The position numbers and the translations under genes were made by a program. A stretch of 64,000 nt of DNA from Eggerthellaceae bacterium (GTDB taxonomy: Bacteria > Actinomycetota > Coriobacteriia > Coriobacteriales > Eggerthellaceae), in the NCBI GenBank assembly GCA_022791455.1, contig JAAVZC010000004.1:40575-104574 (forward strand). The letters run 5' to 3'. The notes beneath the pieces are model-generated. The model saw only the letters and a list, made by a program, of their open reading frames with translations. It was not told the DNA's origin and searched no databases. Positions 25,725-34,440 of the stretch are shown one piece after another (positions within the stretch are counted from its first letter, which is position 1; each line of letters starts with the position of its first letter).

Positions 25725-25734
25725 CCCGGCACGG

Positions 25735-25767
25735 CCGCGGACAACCCCGGCGCGGCCGCGGACAGGT
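25735..25767 (-). repeat. R2 edge, doubled
   Basis: Two tandem GCxCGGCCGCGGACA words, the second ending CGCGGACAGG (25757-25766) one base from the acpS stop codon. It matches the edge of the complete R2 at 9583-9713. Confidence 0.65.
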
Positions 25768-26295
25768 CTAGATTTCGTCCAAGAACGAACGGGCCTCTTT
25801 GAATTGTGCAGCCAGTTCCTCCATCGGGTCTTTGCGCTTTTCTTTCGCCTCCACCGAGCTCTCAGTAATGGCAAGGGCGCAAGCAACCCCTTCGCTATGG
25901 GTGTAGGAAAGAGAGAGCGGAATCTCGCGCACGCCCATCTCTTGAGCAATCTCGGCAGCCCGCCCATGCAGGGCGACGGAGGGCTTGCCCTTGGCGTTGC
26001 GGCACACTTCCACGTCAAGGAACGCAATGCCCTCGGAAAAGCCGGTGCCAAGCGCCTTCAGCACTGCTTCTTTGGCGGCGAAGCGGGTGGCGTAATGGGC
26101 GGCGCGGTTCGAGGACTTGTCGCAATAGGCGCGCTCGTCTTCCGAGAACACCTTTTCGGCGAACGAAGGGGTGCGGCCGAGAATTGCCTCCATGCGGCTG
26201 ATCTCCACCACGTCCACGCCAAGGCCGACCGTTTCCGGCGATACCTTGATAGAGGCGGCGTCCGCAAGGGCCTTTTCCAGTTGCTTTCTTCCCAT
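25768..26295 (-). CDS. acpS: Holo-[acyl-carrier-protein] synthase
   Basis: 175 residues, longer than the usual ~120 because of a ~23-residue N-terminal helix and a ~30-residue polar C-terminal tail. Magnesium ligands are Asp28 (GLGVDVVEISRME) and Glu76 (RFAAKEAVLKALGTG); the SYTHSEGVACALA strand is typical. It moves phosphopantetheine from CoA to acyl carrier protein. The ATG follows GTAGGAG, which overlaps the glmS stop region, so translation is coupled to glmS. Function is secure; the role of the tails is unknown. Confidence 0.93.
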   Translation of the reverse strand: MGRKQLEKALADAASIKVSPETVGLGVDVVEISRMEAILGRTPSFAEKVFSEDERAYCDKSSNRAAHYATRFAAKEAVLKALGTGFSEGIAFLDVEVCRNAKGKPSVALHGRAAEIAQEMGVREIPLSLSYTHSEGVACALAITESSVEAKEKRKDPMEELAAQFKEARSFLDEI

Positions 26296-26300
26296 AGCTC

Positions 26301-28136
26301 CTACTCCACCGTCACCGATTTGGCCAGGTTACGCGGTTGGTCCACGTCGCAGCCGCGCTCAAGGGCGATGCAACGGGCGAACATTTGAAGGGGGACGCTG
26401 GCCGTGATGGGCGAAAACGCGTCGCGCACCTTCGGGATGTATATTACATGATCGGCGTGAGCGCGAATCTCCTCGTCGCCCTCGGTGGCGATGGCAACAA
26501 TTTTGGCGCCGCGGGCGCGCGACTCTTGGAGGTTCGAGACCACCTTGTCGTAAACCGGGCCGCGGGTGGCAATGGCGATGACCGGGAAGCCCTCGTCAAT
26601 GAGCGCAATGGGGCCGTGCTTCATCTCGCCAGCCGGATATGCTTCCGCGTGCAGATAGCTGATCTCCTTGAGCTTGAGCGCTCCTTCGTAGCTGGTGGCG
26701 GAGCCCATGCCGCGGCCAATGAACAGGGCGCTCGTGGCATCCACGCAGGCATGAGCGGCGGCGCGGATGGCGCTGTCGTCGGAAAGGATGCGCTCCACCT
26801 GCTCAGCCGTATCCGCCAGTTCGCTGAAGAGCAGCTTCACCTGGCCGGTGGTCAGCGTGCCGTGAGACTGGCCCAGCAAAAGGGCCAACAGCGTGAGAGA
26901 GACCACCTGGCCTAAGAAGCTCTTGGTAGAGGCGACGGCAATCTCCTTGTTGGCCTTGGTGTAGATGACGCCGTCGGATTCGCGCGCCACGGGGCTTCCC
27001 ACCACGTTCGTGATGCCGAACACCTTCGCCCCCTTCACGCGGGCATCGCGGATGGCGGCAAGGGTGTCGGCGGTTTCGCCCGATTGGGAAACCGCCACTA
27101 CCAGCGTCGTAGGCGTGATGATGGGGTCGCGGTAGCGGAATTCGCTGGCCACCTCCACCTCGCAGGGGATGCGGGCCCAGGCCTCGATGAGGTTCTTCGC
27201 GATGAGGCCGGCATGGTAGCTGGTGCCGCAGGCGATGATGTACACGCGATCGATGAGGTGCAGCTCTTCGGCGGTCATGTCCAGCTCGTCGATGGAGATG
27301 GAGCCGCCGTCGAGGCGCCCCGCCAGGGTATCGCGGATGACCCGCGGCTGCTCGTGAATCTCCTTCAGCATGAAGTCCGGGTACCCGCCCTTCTCGGCAG
27401 TATCCAAATCCCAATCGATATGGGTGATGGCGGGTTGGATAACGTTCCCCGCACCATCGAAGAACTCGATCGCATCGGGCGTAAGGCGGGCCAGCTGCCC
27501 ATCGGAGAGGATCACCACGTCTCGCGTGGCGTCGATCATAGCAATGATGTCGGAAGCCACATAACTCCCCCGTTCGCCACGCCCCACCACGATGGGAGAA
27601 TCCTTGCGGGTGGTTACGATCACGCCCGGCTCGCGGTCGCAAACGGCGGCAATGCCGTAAGCCCCCACCAGCCGCGCCGTAGCAGCAGAAAGGGCGGCGA
27701 CCAAATCTTCTGCGCCTTCGGCATAGGCCTCCTCGATCAGGTGCGCGATCACTTCAGTATCGGTATCGGAACGAAACCGGTGTCCGGCCGCCTTCAGTTC
27801 TTCCCGCAACTCGGCGAAGTTCTCGATGATGCCGTTGTGCACCACCGCGATATCTCCATCACAGGAAACATGGGGATGCGCGTTGGCCTCCGAAGGGCGC
27901 CCATGGGTGGCCCAGCGGGTGTGTCCGATGCCGGAAGTGCCAGTGAAGTCAAAGTGGGAAAGGGTGTGCTCCAGTTCCGCCACCTTGCCCTTGCGGCAAA
28001 TCACCTCAAGCGCTCCGTCCGGTTGCTGAATAGCGACGCCAGCGGAATCGTAGCCGCGGTACTCTAGCCGCTTCAAGCCTTCAACCAAAACCGGCTGAGC
28101 GGCCTGCTCACCGGTATATCCAACTATCCCGCACAT
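26301..28136 (-). CDS. glmS: Glutamine-fructose-6-phosphate aminotransferase (isomerising)
   Basis: 611 residues from MCGIVGYTG; Cys2 becomes the N-terminal nucleophile of the glutaminase domain. HTRWATHGRPSEANAHPH and the NGIIENF segment follow. Two SIS domains carry ACGTSYHAG, VSQSGETADT, STKSFLGQ and SATSYEGALKLKEISY, and the C-terminus ends in DVDQPRNLAKSVTVE. It makes glucosamine-6-phosphate for peptidoglycan. AAAGGAAG precedes the start; no glmS ribozyme is evident in the 105 bases upstream, which end in the pheT terminator. Confidence 0.97.
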   Translation of the reverse strand: MCGIVGYTGEQAAQPVLVEGLKRLEYRGYDSAGVAIQQPDGALEVICRKGKVAELEHTLSHFDFTGTSGIGHTRWATHGRPSEANAHPHVSCDGDIAVVHNGIIENFAELREELKAAGHRFRSDTDTEVIAHLIEEAYAEGAEDLVAALSAATARLVGAYGIAAVCDREPGVIVTTRKDSPIVVGRGERGSYVASDIIAMIDATRDVVILSDGQLARLTPDAIEFFDGAGNVIQPAITHIDWDLDTAEKGGYPDFMLKEIHEQPRVIRDTLAGRLDGGSISIDELDMTAEELHLIDRVYIIACGTSYHAGLIAKNLIEAWARIPCEVEVASEFRYRDPIITPTTLVVAVSQSGETADTLAAIRDARVKGAKVFGITNVVGSPVARESDGVIYTKANKEIAVASTKSFLGQVVSLTLLALLLGQSHGTLTTGQVKLLFSELADTAEQVERILSDDSAIRAAAHACVDATSALFIGRGMGSATSYEGALKLKEISYLHAEAYPAGEMKHGPIALIDEGFPVIAIATRGPVYDKVVSNLQESRARGAKIVAIATEGDEEIRAHADHVIYIPKVRDAFSPITASVPLQMFARCIALERGCDVDQPRNLAKSVTVE

Positions 28137-28193
28137 GGGCGATCTTCCTTTCTCCTGCCCGCCCTCAACGGTAACGGGCCCGCACATCACACC

Positions 28194-28234
28194 AAAAAGA
28201 AAGCGGCGCAAGCTTGGAAGTAAGTTTGCGCCGC
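28194..28234 (-). terminator. Intrinsic terminator of pheST
   Basis: A 9-bp stem GCGGCGCAA/TTGCGCCGC (28203-28234, 14-base loop) followed on the - strand by TTTCTTTTTGG. It lies 8 bases after the pheT stop and separates pheST from glmS-acpS. Confidence 0.85.
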
Positions 28235-28241
28235 AGAGAAG

Positions 28242-30734
28242 TTAACTGCGAATTTCCGCCCCGGTGGCTCCCTGGACTTTCGTCTGGAGCTTCGCGAGGG
28301 CCCGTTCCACCTCGTCGCTCGTAAGCGTGCGCTCGGGCGATCGGAACACCAGCTTGAACGCCATCGACTTCTTCCCCTGACCGATGCGATCGGCATCGCG
28401 GAACACGTCGAACAGCTGCACCGACTCGAGCAGCTTGCCGCCGGCGGAGCTGATCACCTGCATCATGCGCTCAGCTGTCACCTCTTCCGCAACCACGAAG
28501 GCCTGGTCGATCTCCATGGGCGGGAAGCTGGGCACTTCCACGTAAGGACGAGCGTCGTTGCGGGATTTCTGAAGCGCTCCCAGGTCGAGTTCGAAAGCAG
28601 CCACCGGGCCTTTGGCCTCGAACGCCTTGAGCGCCCGCGGATGGATCTCCCCCACCCAGCCAAGATGAGTACCCCCGGCGACAACGGACGCAGCGCGGCC
28701 CGGCTGCAGATACGGCGCCTCATCGGCGGAAATGGGCGCAAAGCGCACCTTCGCCAGGGCAAGCTCGCGCACCAGGTTCTCGACAACGCCCTTCGCATCG
28801 AAGAAATCGAGCGCGACCGGAGCGGTGTTCCAACCGGCCTTCTGCAGCGATCCGGCCAAAACGCCCGCCACCTTCTGGCGCTCTTTGGGCTTCTTGCGCC
28901 CTTCGGCGGTGGTGAACACCGTGCCGATCTCGAACAGCTGCACGTCCTCCACGCCGCGAGCCTGGTTGTAGGCCACCGATCGCAGAAGGCCGGGGATGAT
29001 GGACTGGCGCATCACCGACTGCTCGGAGTTCAGCGGGTTGATGAGCTCCACCGCCAGCTGGCCTTCCGGCAGCGTCATGCCCAAACGGTCCATATCGGCC
29101 GGATCGGCGAAGGAGTAGGTCATGGTCTCGTTCATGCCGCTGCCGCGCAGGGTGGCCACAATAACGTCGTTGGCGAGCGCGGCATCCGTACGCGTGCCGA
29201 AACGGCCGCGGCCGCCGGGCAGCGTGGGCTCGATGCGGTCCATGCCCCACAGGCGCAGCACCTCTTCGTACAGATCGATCTCGCGCTCCAAGTCCGGGCG
29301 GAAGGTGGGGGCGACCACCTGCAGGCGATCTCCTTCGGTGTCCTCCACCGCGCAACCCAGCCGCTTCAGAATTTCCACCACAATGCCGCGGGGAATGCTC
29401 GCACCCATCATGGCGCAGAAGCGCGACACGCGGAACTCCAGGCGGCGCGGCTCGGTCTTCTTCGGCCACGCATCCACCAGGCCCTCATTGTTGGTCATGG
29501 CATAGGCCACTTCCCCGCCCGCTACTTCCACGATGAGCGCGCACGCGGCGGCAGAGCGGGCATCGATGCCCCAATCGTCCACCCCGCGCTCATAGCGCAT
29601 GGAGCTTTCGGAGAACAGGCCCAGGTTTCGGCTGGTGCGACTGGTGCGGCCCGGGCAGAAGGTGGCCGCCTCCAGAAGAATTTCAGTCGTTTCCTCGGTC
29701 ACTTCGGTATCCAGGCCGCCCATCACGCCCGCCAGGGCCACCGGGCCCGCATCCGGCGTGGCGATGACCGTCATGTCCGGCGTGAGCTCGCGGTGCACGC
29801 CGTCAAGAGTGGTCAGGGTCTCCCCTTCTTCCGCTGCGCGAACCACGATGTTGGCATAGCCATGGGCATTGCGCACCTTCGCCAAGTCGAAGGAATGCAA
29901 CGGTTGACCAAACAGGAACAGAATGTAGTTGGTCACGTCCACCACGTTGTTGATGGAGCGCTGCCCGATGGAGGCGAGGCGCTCTACCAGCCAATCGGGG
30001 CTGGGGCCAATCTTCACGCCGCGGATGATGCGGGCGGTGTAGCGGGGGCAGCGATCGGGGTCCGGGATGGTGATGGACACCGTGGAATCGATGGCTCGCC
30101 CCTCCCGCACCGGCTCCATCTTCTCGGCCATGGCGGAAAGCGGGTTCTTGTAGGGGATGCGGTACATCGCCCCCACCTCGCGCGCCATGCCCACCATGGA
30201 CAGGCAGTCGGGGCGGTTGGGGGTGATCTCCAAGTCAAGCACTGTGTCGGTGAGCTGGGCGTATTCGGCAAAGGCCACGCCCACCGGGGCGTCTTCGGGC
30301 AAAATCATGATGCCAGAGTGATCGGAAGAGAGCCCCAGCTCCCGCGCCGAGCAATTCATGCCAGCAGAAGCCACGCCGCGCAGCTTCGACTTCTTGATCT
30401 TCACGCCGCCAGGAAGCTCCGCGCCGGGAAGCGCCGTCACAATGTGGTCGCCCGCCTCGAAGTTCTGGGCGCCGCAGACGATGGTGACCGGGGCAGGATT
30501 GCCCGCTTCGTCGAGATTGCACTCCCCCACGTCCACCGTGCATACCCACATGTGATCGGAATCCGGATGCGGCTCTTTGGTGAGCACCTGGGCGGTCACC
30601 ACGTGATCGAAGGTGGCCCCCAGCGTCTCCACTGCCTCGACGCCGGTGCCGGTCAAGTCCAGCCGGTCGCAGAAGGCCTTCAAATTGCTGGGCACCTCAA
30701 CGTATTCCGAGAGCCACTTCAAAGAAACTTTCAT
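28242..30734 (-). CDS. pheT: Phenylalanyl-tRNA synthetase beta subunit
   Basis: 830 residues, full length. Order: N-terminal region MKVSLKWLSEYV, tRNA-binding OB domain (about 40-150, ending SARELGLSSDHSGI), B3/B4 editing domain, B5 domain (RRLEFRVSRFCAMMG), catalytic-like core and the C-terminal anticodon-binding FDX-ACB domain (about 735-830, ending KVQGATGAEIRS). It forms the alpha2-beta2 enzyme with PheS, encoded 65 bases upstream. Confidence 0.97.
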   Translation of the reverse strand: MKVSLKWLSEYVEVPSNLKAFCDRLDLTGTGVEAVETLGATFDHVVTAQVLTKEPHPDSDHMWVCTVDVGECNLDEAGNPAPVTIVCGAQNFEAGDHIVTALPGAELPGGVKIKKSKLRGVASAGMNCSARELGLSSDHSGIMILPEDAPVGVAFAEYAQLTDTVLDLEITPNRPDCLSMVGMAREVGAMYRIPYKNPLSAMAEKMEPVREGRAIDSTVSITIPDPDRCPRYTARIIRGVKIGPSPDWLVERLASIGQRSINNVVDVTNYILFLFGQPLHSFDLAKVRNAHGYANIVVRAAEEGETLTTLDGVHRELTPDMTVIATPDAGPVALAGVMGGLDTEVTEETTEILLEAATFCPGRTSRTSRNLGLFSESSMRYERGVDDWGIDARSAAACALIVEVAGGEVAYAMTNNEGLVDAWPKKTEPRRLEFRVSRFCAMMGASIPRGIVVEILKRLGCAVEDTEGDRLQVVAPTFRPDLEREIDLYEEVLRLWGMDRIEPTLPGGRGRFGTRTDAALANDVIVATLRGSGMNETMTYSFADPADMDRLGMTLPEGQLAVELINPLNSEQSVMRQSIIPGLLRSVAYNQARGVEDVQLFEIGTVFTTAEGRKKPKERQKVAGVLAGSLQKAGWNTAPVALDFFDAKGVVENLVRELALAKVRFAPISADEAPYLQPGRAASVVAGGTHLGWVGEIHPRALKAFEAKGPVAAFELDLGALQKSRNDARPYVEVPSFPPMEIDQAFVVAEEVTAERMMQVISSAGGKLLESVQLFDVFRDADRIGQGKKSMAFKLVFRSPERTLTSDEVERALAKLQTKVQGATGAEIRS

Positions 30735-30799
30735 GAATCCATCTCTTTCTTCTGAGAACCGCGGGGGGATTCCGCGGGGTCAAGCTGCAAGACGCGGGA

Positions 30800-31861
30800 C
30801 TAGAACTGACGGAGGAAGCGCATGTCCCCCTCCAGCAGCATGCGCAGGTCCGGCACGTTGTACTTCAAGCAGGCGGCACGCTCCACGCCCATGCCGAAGG
30901 CGAAACCGGAGTAGATTTCCGGGTCGACGCCGCTCATCTCGAGCACGTTGGGATCAACCATGCCGCAGCCCAGAAGCTCAAGCCAGCCGGTGCCTTTGCA
31001 CATGCGGCAGCCTTCGCCGTGGCAGATGCCGCAGCTCACGTCCACTTCGGCCGACGGCTCGGTGAAGGGGAAGTAATGGGCGCGGAAACGGGTCTTGCGG
31101 TCGGGGCCGAACACCTGCTTGCAGAAGAAGTCCAGGGTGCCCTTCAAATCGCCGAAGGTGATCCCCCGGTCCACCACCAGGCCCTCGATCTGATGGAACT
31201 GGGGCAGGTGGGAGGGATCGGCCACGTCACGACGGTACACCTTGCCCGGCGCGATGATGTAGATGGGAAGCTCTTCGTCTTCGAGCGCGTGCACCTGCAC
31301 GCCGGAAGTCTGGGTGCGCAGCAGCACGTCCGATTCGCCGCGCACAGCCGCCGCAGCGCCGGAGAGGTCGCGCACGTAGAACGTGTCCTGCATGGACCGG
31401 CTGGGGTGATCGGCCGGGGCGTTGAGCGCCTCGAAGTTGTAGTAGTCGGTTTCCACTTCAGGGCCGGTACCCACCGAGTACCCGAGCCCCAGGAACACTT
31501 CGGAAATTTCGTCGATCATGCGATTGATGAGATGGCGGGTGCCGATCACCTGGGCGCGACCCGGCAACGTGACGTCCACGGCGGCGGCGTCGATGGCCTG
31601 TTCCAGTTCCGCGGCGGCCAGGGCGTCCTTCGCGCTCGCAAGCGCTTCCTCCACTGCGACGCGGGCTGCGTTCACCGCCTTGCCTACCTGAGCCCGCTCC
31701 TCCTTCGGCACGCTGCCCATGGAGCGCAGGTATGCGGTCAGCGTTCCCGACTTGCCGACGACGGCCACGCGAATGGCCTCCAGTTCGGCAGTCGTAGAAG
31801 CGGCGGCAATGGCTGCGAGCGTATCTGCCTGCAGCTGGGTCAATTCTTCCGTGATAGCCAT
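30800..31861 (-). CDS. pheS: Phenylalanyl-tRNA synthetase alpha subunit
   Basis: 353 residues: an N-terminal coiled-coil (about 1-90, grips tRNA) and a class II catalytic domain with DHPSRSMQDTFYV, LRTQTSGVQVHALE, FHQIEGLVVDRG and the C-terminal GFAFGMGVERAACLKY (motif 3). The CGICHGEGCRMCKGTGW segment is a normal feature of the bacterial alpha subunit. First gene of pheST; a TATACT box lies about 110 bases upstream. No T-box leader was recognised in the 162-base 5' interval. Confidence 0.97.
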   Translation of the reverse strand: MAITEELTQLQADTLAAIAAASTTAELEAIRVAVVGKSGTLTAYLRSMGSVPKEERAQVGKAVNAARVAVEEALASAKDALAAAELEQAIDAAAVDVTLPGRAQVIGTRHLINRMIDEISEVFLGLGYSVGTGPEVETDYYNFEALNAPADHPSRSMQDTFYVRDLSGAAAAVRGESDVLLRTQTSGVQVHALEDEELPIYIIAPGKVYRRDVADPSHLPQFHQIEGLVVDRGITFGDLKGTLDFFCKQVFGPDRKTRFRAHYFPFTEPSAEVDVSCGICHGEGCRMCKGTGWLELLGCGMVDPNVLEMSGVDPEIYSGFAFGMGVERAACLKYNVPDLRMLLEGDMRFLRQF

Positions 31862-31970
31862 GCGGACCCAAGCCCTTTCTTTTGCTGTATCTCCGTCGGC
31901 CCAAGGCCGGCAATTCCATCATCAACCGCGAAATACGCCCCAAGAACCGGGGCGCACACGTAGACAAATC

Positions 31971-31997
31971 AGTATAGCAAAATGAGGGGAAACCCAA
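31971..31997 (-). promoter_or_regulatory. Candidate pheST promoter
   Basis: On the - strand TATACT (31976-31971) is preceded by TTGGGT/CTTGGG at 15-16 bases. A small GC hairpin (CGCCCC/GGGGCG) follows in the leader. Confidence 0.45.
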
Positions 31998-32023
31998 GGA
32001 AAAAGCGGTAAAAGCTTAATCTA

Positions 32024-33139
32024 TCAAAGGATGCGGTAGCTTACCTTGTTGCGACCCCAATCGATGGCGGTGGGATAGCCCAGGGCCTTAAAGACTCCCG
32101 GCTGCAAATCGAGGCTGGTAACGCCGCCGCCCATGTAGCCGCAGTCGTTGATGACTGCGAGCACCGTGACGCCGTTATAGGAGATTTCAATGCTGCGACC
32201 GAAATAGCTGCGGTAGTTGGGCCAGGACATGGGAACGGCGACGCCCATGGTGTTGGGGCCGCAGGGACTGCCGTTGGCGGTGGTGCCCACCACGTCGTAG
32301 GCGGTGGCCCAGCCGGTCTGCCAACCGGAACCGCTCGGGGCCGTCGAGGAATTGCCGCCGGAAGAACTTGACGAGCTCGAGCTGGAATTGGAATTGGAAT
32401 TGGAGCTGCTGGCAGCATCTTGCTCGGCCTTGGCCGCTTCTTCCGCTTCCTTTGCCGCCTGTTCCTCGGCCGCCTTCCGGGCCTCTTCTTCCTGGCGGGC
32501 GCGCTCAAGCGCCTCGGCTTCGCGGCGCAGCTGCTCCAAGCGGGCAGCCTCTTCCGCCTCGGCATCGGCCAGTTGCTCCTCGGCTCCGGCCACAACGGCC
32601 TCAGCTTCGGCCTTTTTCTCTTCCAGCTGATCGCGCAGGGCTTCCTGGTTGCTCTTCTGGGTATTGAGGGTCTCCATGGCCTCGTCGAAGCGAGCCTTGT
32701 TGGCCTTTTGCTCCTCCACCACGTTGGCGTGATGCTCCATGATGCGGTTCATGTAGTCAAGGTTGCGAATAAGATCCGAGAAGCTCTCGGATTCCAGGAT
32801 GATGGTGAGCAGTGAGACGTTGGTGTCGTGCCGGTACTCGTACGATGCGGCATCGCTCAAGGCCTGGCGGCCCTCCAGCATCTTCTGCTGCGCCTCCATG
32901 GCGTCGGCAGCCGTGGCGTCAATTTGCGCCTGGAGCTCGTCTACCTGGGCCTCCATCTGCGCATATTCTTCGGCAATGGAGGAAAGCTGCGCCTCGGCGC
33001 TGTCCAGGGCCCGCTGGGCGTCTTCCACCGAGATGGCAAGCGCAGATGCCGGCACTGCAGCCACCACCAGCAAGGCCGCAAGAGCTAGCCGAGCAAGGTT
33101 CGCAAGCGATGATATGGCAGAAGTCCGACGGGTCAACAA
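32024..33139 (-). CDS. Secreted coiled-coil protein with RlpA-like double-psi beta-barrel domain
   Basis: 371 residues. A signal peptide (about 1-35, ending PASALA) is followed by a long coiled coil (about 36-245, heptads rich in Ala/Glu/Gln/Leu), a Ser/Asn linker (about 246-275) and a C-terminal RlpA/expansin-like domain (WATAYDVVGTTANGSPCG, GVAVPM, ISYNGVTVLAVINDCG, SLDLQPGVFKALG). The coiled coil resembles that of NlpC/P60 and PcsB-type wall proteins, here joined to a barrel often found in peptidoglycan-acting or resuscitation proteins. It starts at one of two adjacent TTG codons; AAAAGG fits the second (33136) better. The linker is encoded by GGAATT repeats on the + strand (32384-32402), a possible slippage site. 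Confidence 0.8.
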   Translation of the reverse strand: MLTRRTSAISSLANLARLALAALLVVAAVPASALAISVEDAQRALDSAEAQLSSIAEEYAQMEAQVDELQAQIDATAADAMEAQQKMLEGRQALSDAASYEYRHDTNVSLLTIILESESFSDLIRNLDYMNRIMEHHANVVEEQKANKARFDEAMETLNTQKSNQEALRDQLEEKKAEAEAVVAGAEEQLADAEAEEAARLEQLRREAEALERARQEEEARKAAEEQAAKEAEEAAKAEQDAASSSNSNSNSSSSSSSSSGGNSSTAPSGSGWQTGWATAYDVVGTTANGSPCGPNTMGVAVPMSWPNYRSYFGRSIEISYNGVTVLAVINDCGYMGGGVTSLDLQPGVFKALGYPTAIDWGRNKVSYRIL

Positions 33140-33335
33140 GGGCCTTTTCTAAAGCGGCAACATTTCAAGAAACGCGCGGAGAACGTAAAAGTTCCCAGGT
33201 TAGGGCAGGTTTTCTGTGTTTAGAGTGTCGGTATCCGCCAAAACCCGAAGCGTTATCATCCCCAAAACCCCGCGAAAATGCAAGCAATTAGGGCATAAAT
33301 CCACAAGGAGCGGTCTTGCGGGCAATCGCGAAACG

Positions 33336-33935
33336 CTAGATCTCGAAAGTGACGAGCTGCTCTTCTCCAGAATCCAATCGCGGCTGATAAAGAATATCGA
33401 CAAGCTCTTCGCCAGCGAAATACATAACGCCTGTAACCGTATGGCCAGAGGGAACGCAACCAACAACGTTCACTCCATCCAAATCCTTGAAGCTGCCACG
33501 ATAGACAACATTCTGTCCGTCGCTGTTGTCCGCACTCCAAAACGACGTCTTGAAAGTGGTGGTTTGATTGCGCATATTTTTCATGGAGAGCACAACGCGC
33601 ACCGTTGGCGTCCTCTCCTCCTCGTCGTAAGGGCCCTCTTCAACCGAATCGACTCGAACGGCAAACCCATCAGCTCCATTGACCCATTCGCCTAACGATG
33701 CAACCACCTGGGACTCGTAGGAGTAATCATCGACCGATTCCCGCGACTCTTCCTGAGGTGTTTGCGCGGATGGACGTTCGCCTGAACGGGCTTCCTCAGC
33801 GGAAATGACAGAATCTGAACGAACGAAAGAATCTTCAGCGGCAGAGGCGTCCCCACCGCATCCAGTGATAACCAAACATACCGATACGACAGCCGCTATA
33901 GACAAGCATTGCACCAACAGCTTCTTACGACTCAT
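33336..33935 (-). CDS. DUF4352-like lipoprotein
   Basis: 199 residues. The N-terminus has MSRKK, a hydrophobic stretch and lipobox VITGC (Cys26), so it is a predicted lipoprotein. A polar Ser/Glu linker (about 27-75) leads to an immunoglobulin-like domain (about 78-199: GFAVRVDSVEEGP, TVRVVLSMKNMRNQTTTF, GSFKDLDGVNVVGCVPSGHTV, YFAGEELVDILYQP) typical of DUF4352/telokin-like surface proteins. Base composition is visibly lower in GC than its neighbours from about 33.2 to 34.0 kb, which suggests acquisition from elsewhere. No operon partner. Confidence 0.75.
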   Translation of the reverse strand: MSRKKLLVQCLSIAAVVSVCLVITGCGGDASAAEDSFVRSDSVISAEEARSGERPSAQTPQEESRESVDDYSYESQVVASLGEWVNGADGFAVRVDSVEEGPYDEEERTPTVRVVLSMKNMRNQTTTFKTSFWSADNSDGQNVVYRGSFKDLDGVNVVGCVPSGHTVTGVMYFAGEELVDILYQPRLDSGEEQLVTFEI

Positions 33936-34086
33936 GCCTCAACCCTCCCCATATATCACAATCACTATTTGAACGGTAATGCTTTTGACGATGCTTGTCC
34001 ACAAGTTTTCCCAGTTCAGTGACTATTTTCTTGAGAATGATTGCCTGTCCTAAGGGAAGAAAACAGGCTCTTCGCCCTTCATTCCC

Positions 34087-34406
34087 AGGATCGAAAAGGG
34101 CGCCGAGCCCCACGGCCGCAACCCACGATGACCGAAAAGGGTGCCGACCCCCAAAGTCGCAACCTGCGAGGACCGAAAACCCCGTCGAGCCCCACGGGCC
34201 GCAGACTGCGGGGATCGAAAACCCCGCCGAGCCCCACAAGGCGCATGCGCCGAGGATCAAAAACCCCGTCGAGCCCCACACGAATTCAGGTTTTCGTGGG
34301 GCTCGGCCGTATTTACGATCCCCACCTCGCCTCCGATTGCCTTGCTAGGATCAAAAACCCCGCCTTCCCCCAAATTGCTGTGGGGGAAGGCGGGGTTTTC
34401 GGTCCT
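34087..34406. repeat. R3 array, left copy
   Basis: Five tandem units of 41-42 bp begin at 34087, 34128, 34169, 34211 and 34253, each with AGGAxCGAAAA, a GCCCCAC-type core and a short palindrome whose sequence varies (CGCAACCTGCG, CCGCAGACTGCGG, GGCGCATGCGCC). An inverted core pair (34269-34305) and a 26-bp stem hairpin (34347-34406) follow. An inverted copy lies at 40112-40392. The 505-bp interval 33936-34440 holds only this array and flanking non-coding sequence. Confidence 0.85.
34342..34406 (-). terminator. recN terminator formed by the R3 hairpin
   Basis: On the - strand the stem CCCCGCCTTCCCCCA / TGGGGGAAGGCGGGG with an 8-base loop is followed by TTTTTG, 34 bases after the recN stop. 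Confidence 0.75.
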
Positions 34407-34440
34407 GGGAAAGAAATGGGCGGATGCGGGACGCCTTGGG

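Noticed and set aside
34079..34279. Open frames through the R3 arrays giving repeated GVFDPR-type peptides (also 40239-40445)
   Set aside because: Units are 41 or 42 bp, so the frame is not kept from unit to unit; both strands are open by composition, with no ribosome site; the arrays are palindromic and act as terminators.
34087..34295. R3 units considered as a CRISPR array
   Set aside because: Period ~41 bp with no unique spacers of constant length, cores and palindromes alternate, and no cas gene is present.
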